Part shown: positions 1-6,819 of the stretch, piece by piece | Layout of the letters: every line of letters begins with the position of its first letter | Numbering within the stretch: the first letter of the stretch is position 1 | NCBI GenBank assembly: GCA_029983575.1 | Contig: JASBZE010000012.1 | Location: 1 to 26,720 of the forward strand | Direction of reading: 5' to 3' | Source: Peptostreptococcaceae bacterium | GTDB lineage: Bacteria; Bacillota; Clostridia; Peptostreptococcales; Peptostreptococcaceae | DNA: 26,720 nt | Position numbers and translations under genes: made by a program | Notes under the pieces: model-generated | The model's database searches: none | What the model was told of the DNA's origin: nothing | The model's input: only the letters and a program-made list of their open reading frames with translations

Positions 1-60
1 AAATATTAGTTGATTATATTGTCATCAACGTTATTTGACATAGAACCTTTATTTAATTAA

Positions 61-86
61 TTTTGTTAAATTTTGTTAAATTTTGT
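61..86. repeat. 10-bp tandem repeat across the symporter stop codon
   Basis: The unit TTTTGTTAAA occurs twice in full (61-70, 71-80), followed by a partial third copy (81-86). The stop codon of the symporter gene (66-68, minus strand) lies inside it, so the last codons are made of repeat. Because 10 is not a multiple of 3, gain or loss of a unit would change the C-terminus. Confidence 0.7.
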
Positions 87-1409
87 TTCGTAGTCGGCAA
101 GTGCACCCTTAACTACTTTGATTAGTCCAACGACACCTATGATGTTTGGTATAACCATAAATCCGTTAAACATATCCGCTAGTTCCCAAACTATTTCGAC
201 ACCGAACATAGTACCTAGGAAAATAAATACCAATACTATTATTCTATATGGTGTAAGACCCTTGTGTCCGAATAGGTATTTTATATTAGCCTCTCCAAAG
301 AAGTACCATCCTACAATTGTAGAGAATGCAAAGAAGAATAAAGCTATTGCGATAAATACAAGACCAACTCCTCCGAAACCTCTCTCAAAAGCTTTCTGAG
401 TAACTGCTATACCTTGTAGACCGTCAATTCTATTAGCTCCAGTTGCTATAATAACTAATGCTGTGATATTTAACACTATGAATGTGTCGATAAATACACC
501 TACGATAGCAACAAGACCTTGTTGAACTGGATGGTCAACCTTAGCAACGGCGTGTGCGTGTGGAGTAGAACCCATACCTGCTTCATTAGAGAAAAGACCT
601 CTGGCAACCCCATATCTAACAGCTTGCTTTATAGTAACACCGGCTGCACCACCTAAAACAGCTGATGGATTAAATGCTCCGACGAAAATTTGTCTAAATG
701 CATCTATTGTACCGCCACCGAATTTGATAAGTATGATTACACCACCGATGATGTAGAAACCTGCCATTATAGGTACTATCTTTTCTGTAACGGAAGCTAT
801 ACGACCTATACCTCCGATAAATATAAAACCAGAAATTATAACTATTACGATACCGACAGTCCATTTTGGCACGCTAAACGCACTAGAGAATGCTTCACCG
901 ATTGAGTTAGCTTGCACCATGTTTCCTATAAAACCAAGAGCTATGATGATTAAGATTGAGAATAATGACGCTAACCACTTTTTGCCAAGTCCTTTGCTGA
1001 TGTAGTAAGCTGGTCCACCAGTTACCTCACCGTCTTTTACCTCTTTGTAAGTTTGAGCTAAAACTGCCTCTGAAAAAATTGTAGCCATTCCAAAGAAAGC
1101 CGACAACCACATCCAGAAAATAGCTCCTGGACCTCCAGAGATGATAGCAGTAGCTGCACCGGCCAAGTTACCAGTACCTACCTGAGCTGCTATAGCTGTA
1201 GCGAGTGATTGGAATGAACTCATTCCGTCTTTTCCAGCTTTGTTACCCTTAAGAGAAAAATCCCTGAAGGCAAATTTGAAAGCCTTACCGAAATCTCTAA
1301 CCTGAACAAACCTGAGTGTAAAGGTGAACAATAGTCCCGCACCAACTAGGATGAAAAGAAGGACTGGTCCCCAAAGAATTGAGTTAATTGACTTAATGAC
1401 TTCTAACAT
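66..1409 (-). CDS. Alanine/glycine:sodium symporter (AGCS family)
   Basis: An integral membrane carrier of 447 residues that imports alanine or glycine with Na+. Family signs are GTGNLAGAATAI near residue 75, GGPAYYISKGLG near residue 130 and FSNEAGMGSTPHAHA in the central part, with hydrophobic segments throughout (about 11 membrane helices are usual for the family). The frame stays open upstream to 1541, but the start is placed at 1409: it is preceded by AGGGGGG, and the longer version would begin inside the -35 box of a consensus promoter (1513-1541). The protein then opens MLEVIKSINSILWG, as family members do. It is monocistronic, with a leader of about 100 nt that can fold. The exact amino acid carried is inferred from the family. 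Confidence 0.93.
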   Translation of the reverse strand: MLEVIKSINSILWGPVLLFILVGAGLLFTFTLRFVQVRDFGKAFKFAFRDFSLKGNKAGKDGMSSFQSLATAIAAQVGTGNLAGAATAIISGGPGAIFWMWLSAFFGMATIFSEAVLAQTYKEVKDGEVTGGPAYYISKGLGKKWLASLFSILIIIALGFIGNMVQANSIGEAFSSAFSVPKWTVGIVIVIISGFIFIGGIGRIASVTEKIVPIMAGFYIIGGVIILIKFGGGTIDAFRQIFVGAFNPSAVLGGAAGVTIKQAVRYGVARGLFSNEAGMGSTPHAHAVAKVDHPVQQGLVAIVGVFIDTFIVLNITALVIIATGANRIDGLQGIAVTQKAFERGFGGVGLVFIAIALFFFAFSTIVGWYFFGEANIKYLFGHKGLTPYRIIVLVFIFLGTMFGVEIVWELADMFNGFMVIPNIIGVVGLIKVVKGALADYETKFNKI

Positions 1410-1440
1410 ATTTCCCCCCTGTATTAAATAATATTTTCCT

Positions 1441-1502
1441 CTAGTTTTTGTTTTAATTCGGATACAAACTTTAAAATATACCCTTAAAACACTCTGAACT
1501 AG
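1441..1502 (-). promoter_or_regulatory. Foldable 5' leader of the symporter mRNA
   Basis: On the minus-strand transcript three nested stems can form: CUAGUU/AACUAG (1497-1502 with 1441-1446), GUUUUA/UAAAAC (1485-1490 with 1450-1455) and GGGUAU/GUAUCC (1478-1483 with 1460-1465, two G-U pairs). The last stem pairs only in the minus-strand RNA. It lies between the predicted transcription start and the RBS. I do not recognise a known riboswitch class, and there is no glycine-riboswitch-like core. Chance folding in AT-rich DNA is possible. Confidence 0.3.
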
Positions 1503-1512
1503 GATTACTCTA

Positions 1513-1541
1513 ATATTATCAATATATCTTATATTTGGCAA
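1513..1541 (-). promoter_or_regulatory. Sigma-A promoter of the AGCS symporter gene
   Basis: Read on the minus strand: -35 TTGCCA (1536-1541), 17-bp spacer, -10 TAATAT (1513-1518) preceded by TGA, which adds an extended -10 element. Transcription should begin near 1506, giving a leader of about 97 nt before the start at 1409. Confidence 0.7.
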
Positions 1542-1694
1542 GCTAATTATTGAAAAAATATATTATAAAAATATTATGAATAATAAGTAAAAATTTTGAA
1601 CGCTGTAATTATTTTAAGATAAATTGAAGAAAATGTTAATTAAATTAAAATTTCTTATTTATATATATAAAAATAAAGGTATTTTTTTAAGTTT

Positions 1695-1750
1695 TCAAAT
1701 AAAAAACATTCCAAAAATTACAAGTGATATCATTCGTGTTTTTTATTTGA
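1695..1750. repeat. 14-bp perfect inverted repeat upstream of ytvI-like gene
   Basis: TCAAATAAAAAACA (1695-1708) is exactly complementary in inverted orientation to TGTTTTTTATTTGA (1737-1750). The 28-nt spacer contains the palindrome TGATATCA. The right arm overlaps a TTGACT hexamer (1747-1752) and ends a few bases before an extended -10, so it could be an operator. It could instead act as a hairpin for a transcript crossing from the left. Confidence 0.6.
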
Positions 1751-1756
1751 CTTATG

Positions 1757-1765
1757 TGATAAAAT
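1757..1765 (+). promoter_or_regulatory. Extended -10 promoter of ytvI-like gene
   Basis: TGATAAAAT fits the TGnTATAAT extended -10 pattern and lies 32 bp before the GTG start. A TTGACT hexamer at 1747-1752 is too close to serve as its -35. It could pair with TATAGT at 1767-1772, but only with a 14-bp spacer. Confidence 0.45.
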
Positions 1766-1797
1766 ATATAGTAAGCTAAAAAGTTAGGAGTGGTAAT

Positions 1798-2874
1798 GTG
1801 AGTAATAAGAAAAAATTTTTGCTGGACCTTGCGTATTTGATAGCTGTCTTGGCATTGATATACATAGGATTAAAATATGTCGTTCCAGTTGTAAAGCCAT
1901 TTATTATTGGTTTTATCATCGCGTTTTTGCTGAAGAGGCCGAGCATATACTTAAGTAAGAAAACGGGTATTTCAAAGGAAAATGTCGGAAGGATAATTCT
2001 AGCGCTAATTTATATAATAGTAGTTTCTATAATTATTTTTGGAGGTAACTCAGCTTACGAGTACATTAATAATTTAGTTACTACTACGCCAAAAAAATAT
2101 TACTTTGAGGTTGTGAATTTCGTAAATACAGCATTTGATAGTATTAAGAGCGTAATTGATTCAGATGGTGGAAATCTAAGCGGGATTATCGCTTCGATGG
2201 AAAAATCAGTTTACTCTATGATAAACTCTATTTCAAACAGTTTGGTAGGTTCTGCTGCCGGTTACGCTACAACTATACCTAGAAAAGTAGTCAATCTAGT
2301 ATTTGTGATAATTACATCTTTTTTCTTTACTGGAGATTACGACAGAGTAGTGAAATTTGTGTTAGCTCAATTTCCGATTAGAAAAAGGGAACTCATATTA
2401 GGTATAAAGAAAGAGACTATTGGCACTATATCAAATTATCTTAAGGCATATGGAAAGATAATATTAATAACGAGTATAGAACTTATAATCGGACTACTTA
2501 TTCTTAGGATTAAAGGAGCCGTTTGGATTGGTGTCGTAATAGCTATAATAGACATAGTGCCGGTACTCGGAACGGGTACAATTATGATACCTTGGGCTAT
2601 TTTTTCCTTTGCGAGTGGAAACTATATAAGAGGTCTTGGACTCATAATAATTTACGCTGTGGTTACTGTCATAAGACAGGTCATGGAGCCTAAGATAGTG
2701 AGCGGAAGTATTGGTTTGCATCCAATCCTTACTCTTTTTGGTATGTTTGTCGGTACGAAGCTATTTGGTTTTTGGGGGTTATTCCTATTGCCGATAAGTT
2801 TTACCGTCATTAAAAACTTAAATGAAAAAGGGTATATCCACCTTTATAAAAACTATAACAGTGAAGTCAATTGA
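1798..2874 (+). CDS. AI-2E/PerM-family membrane protein (YtvI-like)
   Basis: A 358-residue polytopic membrane protein of the AI-2E exporter (UPF0118) superfamily, closest in look to the YtvI branch common in Clostridia. Hydrophobic segments lie at about 8-28, 30-46, 64-82 and 163-178 and through the C-terminal half (about 220-340). The C-terminal half carries the family motifs DIVPVLGTG (252-260), RQVMEPKIV (293-301) and GLHPI (306-310). A polar loop at about 85-160 fits the family. The GTG start is chosen because AGGAG ends 7 nt upstream. The substrate is unknown: YtvI is linked to sporulation in Bacillus, but nothing here shows the organism sporulates. The gene appears to stand alone or to be read into the GPP34-like gene 144 bp downstream. 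Confidence 0.85.
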   Translation: MSNKKKFLLDLAYLIAVLALIYIGLKYVVPVVKPFIIGFIIAFLLKRPSIYLSKKTGISKENVGRIILALIYIIVVSIIIFGGNSAYEYINNLVTTTPKKYYFEVVNFVNTAFDSIKSVIDSDGGNLSGIIASMEKSVYSMINSISNSLVGSAAGYATTIPRKVVNLVFVIITSFFFTGDYDRVVKFVLAQFPIRKRELILGIKKETIGTISNYLKAYGKIILITSIELIIGLLILRIKGAVWIGVVIAIIDIVPVLGTGTIMIPWAIFSFASGNYIRGLGLIIIYAVVTVIRQVMEPKIVSGSIGLHPILTLFGMFVGTKLFGFWGLFLLPISFTVIKNLNEKGYIHLYKNYNSEVN

Positions 2875-3018
2875 TAATATGTTCGCAATACATCCGACGA
2901 ACAAACCGCTAAATTTCGTAAATTTATAGTAAAATTTAATTCTCATCTTGCTTTATTTATTATTAATTGATAAAATAAAGATAGAATATATTGTTTCCGC
3001 GAATGGAGGTGGAGGGTT

Positions 3019-3624
3019 GTGTTTGATTTATGTATTGCTGAAAAATTAATCCTATGTTATATAGGAAGAGAAAACGAGTTGTATTTTAAATATGCGGATA
3101 AAGAGATGTTGAGATCTATCGTCCAAGCAGCAGTTCTAGATCTTTTTGCTTCTGGAGTTATAGAGGAAAATAATGAGAAAAGACTTATAGTTGTATCAGA
3201 TCTTCCTTTTTTCCTAGAGATACTCACACCTCTTTACAAAGTTCTTAAAGAGCATTCTCCTATTAGCATGGAAGAATTGTTAGAGATGTATACTTCAAGA
3301 AAGTCAAAGCCTTTAGCCGATGAATTATTAATTGGTATATGCAACAGACTTGAGGATAGATCCTATTGTAAGCTTAAGGATGTCAATAAACTTTTCGGTC
3401 ACAAGCCTTTTATTATAGTGGATATGGATATCGCTAAAAATATCCTTTCAAACCTTTTTAAGGGCTTTACAGGAGAGAGGAGAGTAAGTAGTGATGATTA
3501 TATGTTAGCACTCGTCCTAGAGCTAGCTGGAGGCTTAAAAAAGGTATTTACATCATATCAAAGGGAGATAATAGAGAGAAAAATGTACTCCTTAGAAAAG
3601 GGATATAGGTTGTTGTTTAATTAG
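3019..3624 (+). CDS. GPP34 (GOLPH3)-like protein
   Basis: A 201-residue soluble, mainly helical protein. Its layout resembles the GPP34/GOLPH3 family, which in eukaryotes binds phosphatidylinositol-4-phosphate at the Golgi and is also present, with unknown role, in bacteria. An N-terminal AEKLILCYIG is followed by a helix ending VLDLFASGVIEE and a strand RLIVVSD. A middle helix-turn region follows (about 63-115). Near the C-terminus, FTGERRVSSDDYMLALVLELAGG (about 154-176) matches the late family motif of a polar linker and a leucine-rich helix. GTG at 3019 is used because GGAGGTGGAGGG lies just upstream. There is no signal peptide or membrane segment. The assignment is by pattern, not alignment. 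The gene converges on the brnQ-like gene across a shared terminator. Confidence 0.6.
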   Translation: MFDLCIAEKLILCYIGRENELYFKYADKEMLRSIVQAAVLDLFASGVIEENNEKRLIVVSDLPFFLEILTPLYKVLKEHSPISMEELLEMYTSRKSKPLADELLIGICNRLEDRSYCKLKDVNKLFGHKPFIIVDMDIAKNILSNLFKGFTGERRVSSDDYMLALVLELAGGLKKVFTSYQREIIERKMYSLEKGYRLLFN

Positions 3625-3756
3625 TTAGACTGTATGGTTTTAAAAACTTGATTATAATGATATTTTAAAACATGGATTAAAAATAATTTTAAAAATGCCC
3701 ATTAAAAAAGTTGACTAGAATATTGGTTAAAAGTACTGTTTCAACGGCAATAAAAA

Positions 3757-3778
3757 AGCTGACTCAAAAGAGTCAGCT
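3757..3778. terminator. Bidirectional terminator between GPP34-like gene and brnQ
   Basis: A perfect 9-bp stem AGCTGACTC/GAGTCAGCT with an AAAA loop, flanked by a run of A on the left and ATTTTT on the right. It gives a U-tract on either strand: seven T on the minus strand for brnQ, which ends 20 bp away, and TTTTT on the plus strand for the GPP34-like gene. A related TAAAAAAGTTGACT segment lies about 47 bp to the left and looks like a decayed copy of the left arm. Confidence 0.85.
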
Positions 3779-3797
3779 ATTTTTATGAATTTATTTA

Positions 3798-5099
3798 TTA
3801 CATACTTACCTTAGCTTCGTCACCTTTGTGAGGTATGAAATTACCTATGATACCTACGATAATTACTGGAATAACCCAGTTAAATCCAAACTTAGCTAGA
3901 GGAATGTGATTAACTATATCAAATGCAGGAACCTTAGTTGAGAATACAGTAAGAGCTCCTATTATAAGTGCTGCATATGTTGAGAATATGTACACATTTC
4001 TATTTTTTATCTTCTCTTTAAAGAATGATAAAACTATAAGCACTATTGATGGAGGATAAACAATATCTAGTATAGGTGAAGCCACCTTGATGATACCTGA
4101 TACGTCTATTGATGCCATACAAGCAGCTAGTACACAGATAGCTATAACTAGTTTTTCATAAGTTAATCTTCCGCCAGAAAGTTTACTAAATACCTTAGCT
4201 GATCCTGATGTAAGACCTATAGATGTTGTCAAACAAGCAAATGAAACAACTATTCCCAATACTACCTTACCAACTGTTCCTAGTAGTGCAGCTGCAATAT
4301 TAACTATAACTTGTGATTGAACTGCGTCAACTCCATATTTCTTAGATACTGTAGCTCCTAGGTAACATAAACCACCATAAACCAAGCAAAGTCCTATACT
4401 GGCAACAATACCTGCCTTAGAAAGCATTTTGATCTGATCGTGAATTTTTGTAAATCCTTTATCTTGTAATGAAGATATAAGTACTCCACCTATTGCCAAA
4501 GGTACGAAACAGTCCATTGTTTGGTAACCGTCTTTGATACCTTTAGAGAAAACTTCTGGAATCATCGGTTTGTCAACTATTGTTCCAAGTGGTGAGATTA
4601 TTCCCTTTATAATAATAACAGCTAGTGATATTATAAGGATCGGAGTAAGTACCTTACCAATTATGTCGACAACCTTTGAAGGTCTTATAGTCAAAATATA
4701 AGTGATAACGAAGAAAATTACTGCGAACACCGGTCTTGGTAAAAATCCATTTCCGAATATTGGCAACATACCCATTTCATAAGTAGTAGCACCAGTTCTT
4801 GGTATAACTATAAGTGGTCCTATACATAGAATGTCGATTATACATAGTAGGTATGCCATAAACTTACCTGATTTTGCAAAAAGTGAGAATAGATCACCCT
4901 CGTATTTCGCTATGGCCATAACTGCGAGTAATGCTAGTCCTGCATCGGCAACTGTGAATCCTATAAATCCGATTAACCACTGAGGTCCCGACACAATACC
5001 TAAATAAGGTGGAAATATTAAGTTTCCTGCTCCGAAGAATGTAGCAAAAAGCATAAATCCGAAGACTAAGATATGATTTCCATGTTTTTCGTTGGTCAT
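3798..5099 (-). CDS. brnQ: Branched-chain amino acid:cation symporter BrnQ
   Basis: A 433-residue inner-membrane carrier of the LIVCS family, which imports leucine, isoleucine and valine with Na+ or H+. The N-terminal signature FFGAGNLIFPP at about 21-31 is diagnostic, and the chain has the dozen or so hydrophobic segments and the length typical of BrnQ. The ATG at 5099 follows a G-rich site, AGGGGGC. It has its own consensus promoter (5215-5243) and a leader of about 110 nt that can fold, so control by amino acid supply is plausible, but no T-box core is present. It is monocistronic and ends at a bidirectional terminator. Family assignment is firm; which branched-chain amino acid is preferred cannot be read. 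Confidence 0.95.
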   Translation of the reverse strand: MTNEKHGNHILVFGFMLFATFFGAGNLIFPPYLGIVSGPQWLIGFIGFTVADAGLALLAVMAIAKYEGDLFSLFAKSGKFMAYLLCIIDILCIGPLIVIPRTGATTYEMGMLPIFGNGFLPRPVFAVIFFVITYILTIRPSKVVDIIGKVLTPILIISLAVIIIKGIISPLGTIVDKPMIPEVFSKGIKDGYQTMDCFVPLAIGGVLISSLQDKGFTKIHDQIKMLSKAGIVASIGLCLVYGGLCYLGATVSKKYGVDAVQSQVIVNIAAALLGTVGKVVLGIVVSFACLTTSIGLTSGSAKVFSKLSGGRLTYEKLVIAICVLAACMASIDVSGIIKVASPILDIVYPPSIVLIVLSFFKEKIKNRNVYIFSTYAALIIGALTVFSTKVPAFDIVNHIPLAKFGFNWVIPVIIVGIIGNFIPHKGDEAKVSM

Positions 5100-5135
5100 A
5101 ATAACTGCCCCCTATAATAAAAATTTTTTAAAAGT

Positions 5136-5193
5136 GTTTTCCTAAGTGCAATCTATAATTTCTTTACATAATAAGTAGATTTTGTAGGAAAAC
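5136..5193 (-). promoter_or_regulatory. Foldable 5' leader of brnQ mRNA
   Basis: On the minus-strand RNA a perfect 9-bp outer stem GUUUUCCUA/UAGGAAAAC (5185-5193 with 5136-5144) encloses an inner 6-bp stem AAUCUA/UAGAUU (5176-5181 with 5150-5155). It begins about 15 nt after the predicted transcription start and ends before the RBS. I do not recognise a known riboswitch, and the T-box GGGUGG-type core is absent. Confidence 0.4.
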
Positions 5194-5214
5194 TATATTA
5201 TATTTACCATCTTC

Positions 5215-5243
5215 ATTATATTGATTTAATAAAGTAAAGTCAA
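5215..5243 (-). promoter_or_regulatory. Sigma-A promoter of brnQ
   Basis: Minus strand: -35 TTGACT (5238-5243), exactly 17 bp spacer, -10 TATAAT (5215-5220). This is the best consensus promoter in the window. The start of transcription should fall at about 5207-5210, giving a leader of about 110 nt. Confidence 0.85.
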
Positions 5244-5518
5244 ACAGAAGAAAAGCGGGAAAACTTAATAAAATTAGGCAAAAATTATAGGAAAACAGAA
5301 ACATATATAGTAATAAACAAGTAACAACTTAAAATAAAAAGGAAAATTGTTACTTTCCTTTATTTTATATGTTTTTTCAAAAAATTAAATTTTATTTACT
5401 AAAATAAAGTTTTAACTAAGATGAATGCGATTTCGACCTATTTTTTGAAACAAAATTAACTGATTAACCTAAAAAAATAATTTTTTTGTTATTTTTTCTC
5501 CATTTTGAGGTAAATATA

Positions 5519-5527
5519 TGTTATAAT
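5519..5527 (+). promoter_or_regulatory. Extended -10 promoter of mnmH
   Basis: TGTTATAAT is a perfect extended -10. No good -35 lies 16-18 bp upstream, as is usual for this class. Transcription would start near 5534, only 2 nt before an in-frame ATG at 5536. That argues for the later ATG at 5554, which has an RBS. Confidence 0.7.
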
Positions 5528-5553
5528 TTTTATCTATGAAAGAAGGTGCATGT

Positions 5554-6600
5554 ATGGATTTTATATATAGATATGAAGACCTTGAAGACATGTCAAAAAA
5601 TGGTAAGAATATAGCATATGTAGACTGTAGGACTCCTAGAGAATTTAAGGCGTTTACGATTCCTGGAGCTTTCAATATACCTGTGTTACTAGATAAAGAA
5701 CATGAAACGATAGGGATAATGTACAAAGAAAAGAGGATAGAAGAAGCCAAGATAGCTGGAGTTGGATTTATTTCCAAGAGACTTCCGGATATTTTTGAAA
5801 AGATAGTAAATTTGACCAAAAAATACGATCATGTAGTATTGTTTTGTTCAAGGGGAGGATATAGGAGCACGGTCTTATTCAATACGCTGAGATCTTTAAA
5901 AATCAATGTATTTAAGCTTGATGGCGGTTACAAACACTATAGAAAAGCCGTTATGAGTAGACTTGTAGAATTGATTGATTCAACTGACTTCAGGGTTTTA
6001 AACGGAGGAACTGGCTGTGGAAAGACAGAAATTTTAAAGGCGCTTAGAAAAAAAGGAGAGCCTGTAATTGACTTAGAGGATTGTGCAAATCACAGAGGAT
6101 CGCTTTTAGGGCACATTGGTCTTGGAGATACAAGAACTCAAAAGATGTTTGAGTCTCTTATATACGATGAACTAAAAAACAACGACAGGGGATATATTTA
6201 CTGCGAAGGTGAGAGCAAGAGGATAGGAAATGTATTTTTGCCAGATGCTCTAAAGGAAAAGATGAATTTAGGTTATCAGATTTTGGTTGAAACTCCAATA
6301 AAAAAGAGGGTAGAGATAATAAAGAATGAATATGTATTAGACAATTCAAAGGAGGAACTCATCCAAGGAGTAGAAAAGCTCAATAAATATATATCAAAGG
6401 ATAATATACAAAGATATTCTGAAGATATAAGAAATGGAAATTACGACAAGGTCATTGAGGATTTGATATTAAGTTACTATGACAAAGCATATAATACAAA
6501 GACTGACTGTGAATTTACAATAGTTAACGAGGACAGTTCAATCGCGGCTGAAGAAATAATTTCGATTATGAATGATAGACTTTGTGTAATAACTGCTTAG
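5554..6600 (+). CDS. mnmH: tRNA 2-selenouridine synthase
   Basis: MnmH (SelU, YbbB) replaces sulfur with selenium at 2-thiouridine in the wobble position of tRNAs for Lys, Glu and Gln, using selenophosphate. The enzyme can also geranylate the same base as an intermediate. The 348-residue chain has an N-terminal rhodanese domain with VDCRTPREF (23-31) and the catalytic FCSRGGYRS (97-105, Cys98), then a P-loop domain with GGTGCGKT (151-158), the standard MnmH order and length. ATG 5554 is preferred to the in-frame ATG 5536: AGAAGG sits 7 nt before 5554, while 5536 coincides with the predicted transcript start. No selD or selA is nearby, so selenophosphate must come from elsewhere if the enzyme works with selenium. 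Confidence 0.95.
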   Translation: MDFIYRYEDLEDMSKNGKNIAYVDCRTPREFKAFTIPGAFNIPVLLDKEHETIGIMYKEKRIEEAKIAGVGFISKRLPDIFEKIVNLTKKYDHVVLFCSRGGYRSTVLFNTLRSLKINVFKLDGGYKHYRKAVMSRLVELIDSTDFRVLNGGTGCGKTEILKALRKKGEPVIDLEDCANHRGSLLGHIGLGDTRTQKMFESLIYDELKNNDRGYIYCEGESKRIGNVFLPDALKEKMNLGYQILVETPIKKRVEIIKNEYVLDNSKEELIQGVEKLNKYISKDNIQRYSEDIRNGNYDKVIEDLILSYYDKAYNTKTDCEFTIVNEDSSIAAEEIISIMNDRLCVITA

Positions 6601-6724
6601 AATTTATCATTTTTTTTAACAAAAGAAGATTTCAAGATATTGTTAAAAAATAATGCGTAATATTAGCGTATATACGTATAAAAAGTGTATACAATAGATA
6701 AATACATGAGGATTATAAAGTGAA

Positions 6725-6759
6725 AGCCACCTAATTATGATTAGCTTAATTGGGTGGCT
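6725..6759. terminator. Long hairpin between convergent mnmH and dacA-type gene
   Basis: AGCCACCTAATTA (6725-6737) pairs with TAATTGGGTGGCT (6747-6759) in a 13-bp stem with one G-T pair and a 9-nt loop. It sits between two convergent genes and can fold on both strands. U-tracts are weak (CTTTGATTT on plus, TTCACTTT on minus), so efficiency as an intrinsic terminator is uncertain. The 12-mer TTTGATTTCATT occurs just after the stem and again about 30 bp later. Confidence 0.6.
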
Positions 6760-6819
6760 CTTTGATTTCATTAATTTAATTTAGTAGATTTTTGATTTCA
6801 TTGCTCTAGTAGTGTTCTT

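Larger units (their letters stand above)
1410..1797. other. Divergent intergenic region, symporter / ytvI-like gene
   Basis: This 388-bp gap separates two divergent genes. It holds the symporter leader and promoter (1410-1541), an AT-rich stretch with no supported feature (about 1542-1690), and a perfect 14-bp inverted repeat running into the promoter of the rightward gene (1695-1765). No open frame with an RBS was found. Confidence 0.6.
5100..5553. other. Divergent intergenic region, brnQ / mnmH
   Basis: This 454-bp gap holds the brnQ leader and promoter (5100-5243) on the left and the mnmH promoter (5519-5527) on the right. The middle (5244-5518) has no gene with an RBS. Its only structure is a pair of overlapping inverted repeats at 5319-5361: AAGTAACAA with TTGTTACTT (5319-5327/5347-5355), and AAAGGAAA with TTTCCTTT (5338-5345/5354-5361). 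The two stems share bases, so only one can form at a time. Confidence 0.55.

Noticed and set aside
35..63. TTGACA at 35-40 as a rightward promoter
   Set aside because: The best -10 at 17 bp is TAATTT, and the transcript would run antisense into the end of the symporter gene; the match may be chance.
1410..1541. 44-residue N-terminal extension of the symporter
   Set aside because: It would start inside the -35 box of a consensus promoter, lacks an RBS, and family members begin at the later Met, which has AGGGGGG.
2951..2980. CTTTATTT/AAATAAAG hairpin before the GPP34-like gene as a terminator
   Set aside because: All A-T except one pair, no U-tract, and this is common in such AT-rich gaps.
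5536..5553. Earlier ATG for mnmH at 5536
   Set aside because: It lies about 2 nt after the predicted transcript start and has no RBS; ATG 5554 has AGAAGG at the right distance.
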